Below, piece after piece: positions 25,161-32,154 of a DNA stretch of 33,446 nt. Where the stretch lies: positions 1 to 33,446 of the forward strand of contig JALOTD010000076.1 of NCBI GenBank assembly GCA_025458105.1, written 5' to 3'. Numbering within the stretch: position 1 is the first letter of the stretch; every line of letters begins with the position of its first letter. The DNA comes from Tabrizicola sp. (GTDB taxonomy: Bacteria > Pseudomonadota > Alphaproteobacteria > Rhodobacterales > Rhodobacteraceae). The translations under genes were made by a program, and so were the position numbers. The notes under the pieces were generated by a model. It was not told where the DNA came from. It worked only from the letters and a program-made list of their open reading frames with translations, and did not search any database.

Positions 25161-25790
25161 TCAGCCGGCCAGTTTGGCGTCGATGATGGCCTTCAGGTCC
25201 TCATAGGACATGTTCGAATGCTTCTCGCCATTGATGAAGATCGTGGGCGTTCCCTGGACCTCATCCGCGGCCATGTTCTTTTCGAACTGCGCGATCAGCG
25301 CCTCGGCCTGGGCCTGGTCATTCAGGCAGGCGTCCAAAGCGGCGTTGTCCAGCCCCGCTGCCAGCCCGATGGTGCGCAGGTTCTGCACGACCTGCATCGG
25401 GTCCTGCGAGGCCGCCCATTCCTGCTGCTGGTCGAACAGCATGTCGTGGATGCCGAAATACCGCATCTCGCCACCACAGCGCGCCACCATCGCCGCCCAC
25501 AGGCCGTAGCGGTCAAAGTAGACCTCGCGTAGGGTGAAGTGTACCTTGCCGGTGTCGATGTAATCCGCCTTCAGCGACTTGAACACATTGGCATGGAAGT
25601 CTGCGCAATGCGGGCAGGTGTAGCTGGCATATTCGACGATCTTGACCGGGGCATCGGGCGACCCCAGCGAGAAATCTCCCGGCGCGGCCTCGGTCGTGGC
25701 AGTGCCGGTCTCCTGCGCCAGGGCAGGGGTCATCGCAGCCGTTGCGGCGGCGGCCAGGGCGATCATCGCGCGGCGGTTCAGTTTCAGCAT
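25161..25790 (-). CDS. DsbA-family periplasmic thiol oxidoreductase
   Basis: A 209-residue exported protein with a thioredoxin fold of the DsbA/DSBA-like (thioredoxin_4) group. A Sec signal (MLKLNRRAMIALAAAATAAM...ALA) is followed by the active site YTCPHCADFH (C59, C62), and the cis-proline loop GTPTIFING. A third and fourth cysteine (RCGGEM, DACLN) lie in the helical insertion. It sits two bases after the DciA-like gene and one base before the CoA-transferase gene. It probably forms or isomerises disulfides in envelope proteins. Confidence 0.92.
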   Translation of the reverse strand: MLKLNRRAMIALAAAATAAMTPALAQETGTATTEAAPGDFSLGSPDAPVKIVEYASYTCPHCADFHANVFKSLKADYIDTGKVHFTLREVYFDRYGLWAAMVARCGGEMRYFGIHDMLFDQQQEWAASQDPMQVVQNLRTIGLAAGLDNAALDACLNDQAQAEALIAQFEKNMAADEVQGTPTIFINGEKHSNMSYEDLKAIIDAKLAG

Positions 25791-25792
25791 CG

Positions 25793-26329
25793 TCAGGCGT
25801 CCTTTTTCATGCGCGAGCGAGTTAAGATGTTTTGCGCCAGCACTTCAAGCGCCGACCGCAAGCTCTGGTCACCGATGCCTTGCGCGGTCTCGCGGGCCTC
25901 GGCGGCGACGCGCGGGTCTGGTCCAGGCGTGGCCTTCGGCGCCGGAATGAACTCGGCTTGCCCCTCGGCAAAACCGGTGGCCGCCGTCTGCGTCAGGTGG
26001 ATGTGGTTGATGGCATTGTAGCCGTAGACGGCATTGACCCGCTCCTTCAGCACCGGCAGCGCCATCTGCACCATCGGCGCTTCGCTGGCCTTGACCAGCA
26101 GGGTCAGCGTCGCCCCCATGCCCGCCTTGCCATAGCCGATCTTCACCGGCCGGGTCTTGCGCGCCATCTCCTCGCCTGCCACCTCGGCCCAATGGGTCAG
26201 AAGCCGCGCCACCGCAAAGCCCCGCGACTCGCCAGCGTTCCGCACAGCATCCTTCATCAGCCCAAAGGCCGGTTCGAACCCGCGGCGGCGGTGTTCAGGG
26301 TCAGGTGAGTTCAAGTCTTTCCGTGCCAT
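25793..26329 (-). CDS. DUF721 (DciA-like) protein
   Basis: A 178-residue protein of the DUF721 family; the family includes DciA, the helicase-loading factor used by bacteria lacking DnaC/DnaI. The RGFEPAFGLMKDAVRNAGESRGFAVARLLTHWAEVAGEEMA segment, the KH-like beta-rich middle (TRPVKIGYGKAGMGATLTLLV), and the helix with VNAVYGYNAINHIHLTQTA are visible. The C-terminal third is probably disordered. It leads the minus unit and is divergent from mutY, as often seen in alphaproteobacteria. Confidence 0.85.
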   Translation of the reverse strand: MARKDLNSPDPEHRRRGFEPAFGLMKDAVRNAGESRGFAVARLLTHWAEVAGEEMARKTRPVKIGYGKAGMGATLTLLVKASEAPMVQMALPVLKERVNAVYGYNAINHIHLTQTAATGFAEGQAEFIPAPKATPGPDPRVAAEARETAQGIGDQSLRSALEVLAQNILTRSRMKKDA

Positions 26330-26480
26330 TTGGCATCATTCTAACGCAGCCCGTCCGACCCGCCAGTGACTTTCCCTTGCAATCCGTAAAGTTCGCGTGA
26401 CGCCGGCGCGACGTCCCCGAATTCTCGCAGAGACTTCCTCCCCTCTGGCCCTGCGGCAAAGACCCGCTATCTTCGGCCCA

Positions 26481-27521
26481 ATGCAGGATACCCGCACTCT
26501 CAGCCAAGACCTCCTCGCCTGGTACGACCGCCACGCCCGCGTCATGGCCTGGCGCGTCTCGCCGCAGGACCGCGCCGCAGGCCTTCGCCCCGATCCCTAC
26601 CGGGTCTGGCTGTCCGAGGTGATGCTGCAACAGACCACCGTTGCCGCCGTGAAGGACTACTTCCACCGGTTCACCGCCCGCTGGCCCACCGTGACCGCCC
26701 TCGCCGCCGCCGAGGACGCGCAAGTGATGGGCGAATGGGCGGGCCTTGGCTACTATGCCCGCGCCCGGAACCTTCTGAAATGCGCGCGCGCCGTGGTGAC
26801 AGATCACGGCGGGCAATTCCCGACCGACCGCGAGCGCCTCCTGACCCTTCCCGGCATCGGCCCCTACACCGCCAGCGCCATCGCCGCCATCGCCTTTGAC
26901 GAACCCGCCACGGTCGTCGACGGCAATGTCGAACGCGTGATGTCCCGCCTCTTTCTCGTCGAGACCCCGCTCCCCGCTGCCAAGCCGGAACTCACCGCGC
27001 TTGCCGCCAGCCTCACGCCCAGCCAAAGACCCGGAGACTATGCCCAGGCGGTGATGGACCTCGGCGCCACGATCTGCACGCCGCGCTCCCCGGCCTGCGG
27101 CCTGTGCCCCTGGTCGCAGGCCTGCATGGCACGCGCCGCCGGTGTTCAGGCCGACCTCCCGCGCAAGTCGCCAAAGCCCGAGAAGCCCACCCGGCGCGGC
27201 ACGCTCTGGCTCGGTCACCGCGACGGCGCGATGCTGTTGGAACGCCGCCCCGAAAAGGGCCTCCTCGGTGGCATGCTGGGCTTTCCCGGCGACGGCTGGG
27301 ACGGCGGCGGGGGACCTGCGCCCGGCGATGGCGACTGGCGCGATATCGGCGAGGTCCGCCACACCTTCACCCATTTCCACCTGATCCTGACTGTCCGGAC
27401 CGCCCGGATCGACAGTCCCACCACCCGGGGCGACTGGGTTGCCCGCGCCGCCTTCCGCCCGGCCGACCTGCCCACCGTCATGCGCAAGGCCTGGGACCTT
27501 GCCCGCGCCCATCTGGACTGA
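26481..27521 (+). CDS. mutY: A/G-specific adenine glycosylase
   Basis: Base-excision repair enzyme that removes adenine opposite 8-oxoguanine. The 346-residue protein has the catalytic Glu in EVMLQQTTVAAV, the helix-hairpin-helix LPGIGPYTASAIAAIAF, the catalytic Asp in VVDGNVERV, and the [4Fe-4S] cysteines CTPRSPACGLCPWSQAC. The C-terminal MutT-like domain (RRGTLWLGHRDGAMLLERRP, GGMLGFPGDGW, HTFTHFHL) recognises 8-oxoG. The ATG at 26481 matches known N-termini; the upstream frame does not. Confidence 0.96.
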   Translation: MQDTRTLSQDLLAWYDRHARVMAWRVSPQDRAAGLRPDPYRVWLSEVMLQQTTVAAVKDYFHRFTARWPTVTALAAAEDAQVMGEWAGLGYYARARNLLKCARAVVTDHGGQFPTDRERLLTLPGIGPYTASAIAAIAFDEPATVVDGNVERVMSRLFLVETPLPAAKPELTALAASLTPSQRPGDYAQAVMDLGATICTPRSPACGLCPWSQACMARAAGVQADLPRKSPKPEKPTRRGTLWLGHRDGAMLLERRPEKGLLGGMLGFPGDGWDGGGGPAPGDGDWRDIGEVRHTFTHFHLILTVRTARIDSPTTRGDWVARAAFRPADLPTVMRKAWDLARAHLD

Positions 27522-27582
27522 CCGCTCCGAAACACCTGATCTTTCTGTGAAAACTCTCCTCTACTCTGCGACGTAACGGCAG

Positions 27583-27610
27583 TTGAGCGGCCCGCACGTT
27601 CCGCTAGACT
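27583..27610 (+). promoter_or_regulatory. Candidate alkB promoter, possibly giving a leaderless mRNA
   Basis: TTGAGC (27583-27588), 16-base spacer, TAGACT (27605-27610). The ATG of alkB begins only seven bases after the -10 box, where transcription would start, and no Shine-Dalgarno sequence is visible (GCGGGC precedes the ATG). So the alkB mRNA may be leaderless, or the promoter lies further upstream. Confidence 0.4.
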
Positions 27611-27616
27611 GCGGGC

Positions 27617-28732
27617 ATGACGTCGCTTCCCTCCGCGCTTCCGTTCTGGCTTTCGCTCTGCCTGCCGCCGCTGGCCTTGCTTGGCATGACCCAGGGCGGG
27701 TGGACCGTTGCCCTCCTGCCGCTGGCCACCTGGTGGCTGTTTACGGTCCTCGATGCGCTGACCGGGTTGAACAAGGCGAACCCCGACCCTCAGACGGACG
27801 AAGGTCTGCTGACCTGGCACCGGGCCGTCACTGTCATCTGGTTTCCGATCCAGTTCAGTCTGCTGACCATGATGCTGTGGTATGTCCCCCAGGCCGACCA
27901 TCTGACTGTGGTCGAGAAGTTCTTTCTCTTCTTCGGCATGGGCGTGGTGTCGGGCACCGTCGGCATCAACTACGCCCATGAACTCATGCACCAGAAATCG
28001 CGGCTGGAACGCTGGCTGGCCGACCTTCTGCTCGCCAGCGTGCAGTATTCGCATTTCCGGTCAGAGCATCTTCGGGTGCATCACACCTATGTCGGCACCC
28101 CGCGCGATCCCGTCACCGCACGCTACAATGAAGGCTTCCACCGCTTCCTGCCGCGTGTCCTGTGGCAATGCCATCGCTCGGCCTGGAAGGCGGAAAAGGC
28201 CATGCTCGCGCGGCGTGGCTTGCCCTGGTGGCACCGCTCGAACCCGTTCTGGCGCTATGCCGTGCTGCAGACTGGCTTTCTGGTTCTGGCCTGGACCTTG
28301 GGCGGCTGGTTCGGCCTGTGGCTTTACTTCGTGCAGGCCACGACAGCGATCTGGCAGCTGGAACTGGTGAACTACATCGAACACTACGGCCTGACCCGCC
28401 GCCACCTCGGCAACGGCAAGTACGAACATGTCCAGCCGCATCACAGCTGGAACGCCGAACACCGGGCCTCGAACTGGCTGCTCATCAACCTCCAGCGTCA
28501 TTCCGACCATCACTACAAGCCCGACCGCCGCTACCCTGTGCTGCAAACCTACCCCGAGGCTGAGGCCCCGCAACTGCCCTACGGCTATCCGCTGATGACC
28601 ATGGCGGCCATGGTTCCGCCCTTGTGGAAGCGGATCATGAACCGCCGCGTCAAGGCCTGGCGCAAGCGGCATTATCCCGACATCAAGGACTGGCACGCAT
28701 ACAACAAGGGGCTCAATCCGGTCGCCGCCTAG
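27617..28732 (+). CDS. alkB: Alkane 1-monooxygenase
   Basis: Integral-membrane diiron hydroxylase that oxidises alkanes at the terminal carbon using electrons from rubredoxin. The 371-residue protein has about six hydrophobic spans and the diagnostic histidine boxes: HELMH at 121-125, HFRSEHLRVHH (H151, H155, H156), NYIEHYGL, and LQRHSDHH (H295, H298, H299). NAEHRASNWLLINLQRHSDH matches the HYG/His-3 region of AlkB. No rubredoxin or regulator gene lies in the window. It could also act on fatty-acid-like substrates. Confidence 0.94.
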   Translation: MTSLPSALPFWLSLCLPPLALLGMTQGGWTVALLPLATWWLFTVLDALTGLNKANPDPQTDEGLLTWHRAVTVIWFPIQFSLLTMMLWYVPQADHLTVVEKFFLFFGMGVVSGTVGINYAHELMHQKSRLERWLADLLLASVQYSHFRSEHLRVHHTYVGTPRDPVTARYNEGFHRFLPRVLWQCHRSAWKAEKAMLARRGLPWWHRSNPFWRYAVLQTGFLVLAWTLGGWFGLWLYFVQATTAIWQLELVNYIEHYGLTRRHLGNGKYEHVQPHHSWNAEHRASNWLLINLQRHSDHHYKPDRRYPVLQTYPEAEAPQLPYGYPLMTMAAMVPPLWKRIMNRRVKAWRKRHYPDIKDWHAYNKGLNPVAA

Positions 28733-28764
28733 CCCGCTGTCGACAGGCACACAGTTCTCCACCC

Positions 28765-28792
28765 TTGACACATACCGATCAGTTGGTATGTT
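28765..28792 (+). promoter_or_regulatory. Strong sigma-70-type promoter for the GST gene
   Basis: TTGACA (28765-28770), 16-base spacer, TATGTT (28787-28792). The -35 is a perfect consensus. The spacer and both box edges are covered by the palindrome at 28770-28791. The start codon is 54 bases beyond. Confidence 0.65.
28770..28791. promoter_or_regulatory. TetR-type operator palindrome over the GST promoter
   Basis: ACATACC-GATCAGTT-GGTATGT: seven-base perfect arms around an eight-base centre, located between the -35 and -10 boxes. The shape (ATACCGA...TTGGTAT) is typical of TetR/AcrR family sites, and the position would block RNA polymerase. No TetR gene is in the window, so the regulator is elsewhere. 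Confidence 0.6.
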
Positions 28793-28845
28793 TCTTGGCA
28801 TCGCCCGGGCCCCTCACCTGTGGCACCGCCTGCCGGAGGGTCACC

Positions 28846-29457
28846 GTGAAGCTGTACTATTCCCGCAATCTCAATCCTCGCGTTGCCGTCGCGGTGGCGC
28901 GGTACCTTGGGTCTCCGGTGGATCTCGTGGCCGCCTCGCCCATGCATCCGGATCGGCAGGAAGCGTTCCGCCTGATCAACCCGAATACCCGTGTCCCGGT
29001 CCTGACCACGCCCGAACGCAACTACTGGGAGGCTGACGCCATCGCCTGCAAGCTTTCGGCTCTGGCCGGGTCCGATTTCTGGCGTACCGGCGACAGCCAG
29101 CCCGAGATGGTGATGTGGATCTCCTGGGCCACGCACCACCTGAACCGCGCCGGGGATGTGTTCTATTTCTGGAAGCTGATCGCGCCGACCTTCATGGACG
29201 ACCAGCCCGACCAGTCCGTCTTTGACGAGGCGATGGGCGACTGGCAGCAGTTCATGGGCGTCCTTGACGGTCAGCTGTCCGGCCGGACCTGGCTGGTCGA
29301 CAACCGGCTTTCCTATGCCGACTTCCGGGTCGCGACCTGCTTTCCCTTCGCCGCCGCCGCGGGTCTGCCGATCGACGACTATCAGCAAGTCCGGCGTTTG
29401 GCCGATCAGTTGAACCAGATCGACGCCTGGCGCGACCCGTTTGCCGGATTGGCCTAA
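28846..29457 (+). CDS. Glutathione S-transferase family protein
   Basis: A 203-residue GST. The N-terminal thioredoxin-like domain (MKLYYSRNLNPRVAVAVARY, NPNTRVPVLTTPERNYWEADAIACKLSALAG, with the cis-Pro VPVL and the glutathione gamma-glutamyl site around ADAIAC) is followed by an all-helical domain ending LVDNRLSYADFRVAT (N-capping box with Asp). The GTG start at 28846 has GGAGG eight bases upstream. Expression is probably induced by a toxic ligand of a TetR repressor. Its stop overlaps the converging TPP-enzyme stop. Confidence 0.9.
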   Translation: MKLYYSRNLNPRVAVAVARYLGSPVDLVAASPMHPDRQEAFRLINPNTRVPVLTTPERNYWEADAIACKLSALAGSDFWRTGDSQPEMVMWISWATHHLNRAGDVFYFWKLIAPTFMDDQPDQSVFDEAMGDWQQFMGVLDGQLSGRTWLVDNRLSYADFRVATCFPFAAAAGLPIDDYQQVRRLADQLNQIDAWRDPFAGLA

Positions 29458-30964
29458 CAGACCACTTCGATCAGACGGGGGCCACGCTGCGCCATCGCCT
29501 CGGCAAAAGCCGCATTGAACCCCGCCATGTCAGCAACCCGCACCCCGGCCACGCCGTGCCCCTTGGCCCGAACATGCGGCTGATGTTGCGCCCGACTTCG
29601 CGCACACCCACTGCCGCCAACTCGTCCCGCAGGATCTGGTAGCCGCGGTTCGCAAAGATCACGACCGTCACGTCCAGCCCCTCGCGCGCCATCGTCCACA
29701 GCGACTGCAGCGTGTACATTCCCGACCCGTCGCCCTCCAGCACCACGACCTTGCGGTCCGGACAGGCCACCGCCGCGCCCACGGCATTCGGCAAGCCAAA
29801 GCCGATCGATCCGCCCGTGATCGTCAGCGCATCATGCCCCCGCGCCCGCTTCAGCCCCGGCGCAAGGTAGTACGAGGCCGAAATCCCCTCATCCACCACC
29901 ACTGCATTGTCCGGCATCAGGGCCGCCACCGCCTCGCCGACTTTCGTAAGCGTAAGGTCGCCCTCGGGCAGCGCCGGCAGGTCGAGCGTCACGAAATCCT
30001 CCGGCCCCAGTTCCGCCTCGCCCAGCTCCTCTGCCAAGGCCTGCAGGGTCCAGCCGATGTCCATGTCGGCCGAACAAAGGTCGATCAGCCGGGTGTCCGG
30101 ATCGTCAGGGGTGGACGGCAATCCCGGATAGGCAAAGAACCCCGCCGGCCGCGAGGTGCCACACAAGACCAGCGCCGGGGCACCCTTGAGCAAATTCTGG
30201 TTCTCCGGGGTCCGGTAGGCCATCCGCTCGATCTTCACCGCCCCCGTCCCGCGTCGGAACCGGCTGACGAAGAACGGCTGCATCAGCCGCGCCCCCGCCG
30301 CCTTGGTCAGCCGCTTGGCCAGAAGGCCAAGATCCGACCACAGGACCGGCCCATCCACAAGAAGCACCGCCCCCGGCTGGCGCAGCGCCCGGGCAGCAGC
30401 AGCGATCTCGTCCGGCAAAGGACGGCGCAGCAGCGGCGGCGGCGGGGCCACCGCATGTCCCTCCGCCGGGTCCCAGGCCATGTTCGCGGGCAGGATCAGC
30501 GTCGCAATCTGCCCGTTCTTCGCCCGTGCCGCCTGCACCGCATCCGCCGCATCGCTGGCCACCCGTCCCGGTTCCGACACCACCCGCGTCCAGTGCGACA
30601 CGGCCTGACTGACCCCGACCGTATCTCCCTTCAGCGGCGCCTCGAACCGCAGATGATAATCCGCATGGTCGCCCATGATGTTCAGCACACCCGACTGCGC
30701 CTTCCGCGCGTTGTGCAGGTTGGCAAAGGCATTCCCGAACCCCGGCGCCAGATGCAGCAAAGTGGCGGCGACCTCTCCCGACATCCGGAAGTAGCCGTCC
30801 GCCGCGCCGGAGACCCCGCCCTCGAACAGACAAAGGATGCAGCGCATCTCCGGATGCCGGTCCAAGGCCGCCACGAAATGCATCTCGGACGTGCCGGGAT
30901 TGGCAAAGCAGACCCGGATGCCGCTTGCCAGCAAGGTCTGCACCAGGGTCTCTGCACCGTTCAT
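29454..30964 (-). pseudogene. TPP-dependent enzyme, acetolactate-synthase-like, frame-disrupted near the end
   Basis: Thiamine-diphosphate enzyme of the acetolactate synthase/benzoylformate decarboxylase superfamily. Start MNGAETLVQTLLASG at 30964 with AAGGA upstream. Seen: FANPGTSEMHFVAALD, CLFEGGVSGAADGYFRMSGE (catalytic Glu region), and the TPP motif VVLEGDGSGMYTLQSLW...FANRGYQILRDE. The main frame then reads GRNISRMF and derails (GPRGTAWPG), ending at 29471. The expected end AKGHGVAGVRVADMAGFNAAF...IEVVC is in another frame and stops at 29454. About a dozen codons usual between SRMF and KGHGV seem missing near 29567-29571. The substrate is unknown. Confidence 0.85.
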
Positions 30965-31105
30965 GTCCGCATCCTTCGTTGTCTGTTCCGATTGACCGCG
31001 ATTTCCGGCGGAAAGCAACCTGCGCAACCGGAAATCTACCGCCAGGGATTCCACTCAATCTCCGCTGTAGCGCCACACTTTTGCCCTTTCGGAAACGCTC
31101 TTTGC

Positions 31106-31111
31106 TATAGT
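31106..31111 (+). promoter_or_regulatory. Extended -10 promoter before the glycosyltransferase gene
   Basis: TTTGCTATAGTG: a TG one base before TATAGT, a good extended -10 element, 29 bases before the ATG at 31140. A clear -35 is lacking (TTGCCC at 31081 is 19 bases away). Confidence 0.5.
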
Positions 31112-31139
31112 GCCGCGTGGAAGGGTCAAGGAAGCCGAG

Positions 31140-32153
31140 ATGAAATCAGCAGCAGGCATCGTTCCGCTGGACTTGGAACCGCGTGAGGCCCCCGCCCCGG
31201 CCCGCCTTCCCCGGGTCACTCTGGTCGTGCCGGTCTACAACGAAGAGGCCAGCATCGCGATCTTCCTGCAAAAGGTAGACGAGACCACCGCCGAGATCGG
31301 CCCCTCGGTCTGCTTCGACATCCTCTTCGTCAACGACGGCAGCCGCGACAAGACCGAGCGCCTGATCCTGGCCGAGGCGGCACAGCGCGACGACATCTCG
31401 CTGATCAGCTTTTCCCGCAACTTCGGGAAAGAGGCCGCGCTGACCGCTGGCCTGCACCACGCCACCGGCGATGCCGTGATCCCGCTCGACGTCGACCTGC
31501 AAGACCCGCCCGAAGTCATGGCCGAGATGATCCGCCGCTGGCAAGGCGGGGCAAAGCTTGTCAACGCCCGCCGCTCGCGCCGCGATGCCGACACCTGGCT
31601 GAAGAAGGCCACGGCAAACACCTTCTACCGCCTTTTCAACGCCTTGGCCGAACAGCCCATTCCCCGCGACGTCGGCGACTTCCGCCTGATGGACCGCGAG
31701 GTCGTCCAAGCCATCCGCCAACTGGGCGAACGGTCGCGCTGCAACAAGGCGCTGTTTTCCTGGGTCGGCTTCGAGACTGAGGAAGTCACCTATGAACGCC
31801 CGCCCCGCGCCGCCGGGGAAAGCCAGTGGAGCTATTGGAAGCTGACCAAACTGGCGCTGGACGCGATCTTTTCCTCCTCGACCGTGCCGCTGCGGATCTG
31901 GACCTATGTCGGCATGATGATGGCGCTGGTCTCGCTGGCCTATTCGGCCTTCCTGTTCCTGCGCACCCTCATCTTCGGCATCGACGTCCCCGGCTATGCC
32001 TCGACCGTGATCCTGATCCTGATCTTCGGCGGGCTGAACATGTTCGCGCTTGGGATCATCGGCGAATATGTCGGACGCATCTACACCGAGGTCCGGCAAC
32101 GCCCGCTTTACGTCGTGCGCGCCCATCACGCCTCTGAAAAATCCGGTCTCTGA
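31140..32153 (+). CDS. Polyprenyl-phosphate glycosyltransferase (GT2, GtrB/DPM-like)
   Basis: A 337-residue family 2 glycosyltransferase that loads a sugar onto undecaprenyl phosphate. The cytoplasmic GT-A domain shows TLVVPVYNEEASIAIFL, FDILFVNDGSRDKTE, SFSRNFGKEAALTAGLHHA, and the metal-binding DVDLQDPPEVM. It ends in two membrane spans (WTYVGMMMALVSLAYSAFLF, VILILIFGGLNMFALGIIG) and YVGRIYTEVRQRPLYVV. The ATG at 31140 with AAGGA is preferred to an earlier in-frame start. The next gene carries a GtrA-like flippase domain, the usual partner in O-antigen or lipid sugar modification. Confidence 0.93.
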   Translation: MKSAAGIVPLDLEPREAPAPARLPRVTLVVPVYNEEASIAIFLQKVDETTAEIGPSVCFDILFVNDGSRDKTERLILAEAAQRDDISLISFSRNFGKEAALTAGLHHATGDAVIPLDVDLQDPPEVMAEMIRRWQGGAKLVNARRSRRDADTWLKKATANTFYRLFNALAEQPIPRDVGDFRLMDREVVQAIRQLGERSRCNKALFSWVGFETEEVTYERPPRAAGESQWSYWKLTKLALDAIFSSSTVPLRIWTYVGMMMALVSLAYSAFLFLRTLIFGIDVPGYASTVILILIFGGLNMFALGIIGEYVGRIYTEVRQRPLYVVRAHHASEKSGL

Positions 32154-32154
32154 C

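Noticed and set aside
26271-26281. GGTTCGAACCC, resembling a tRNA T-arm
   Set aside because: It lies inside the DUF721 gene (encoding GFEP) and no acceptor or anticodon arm can be built around it.
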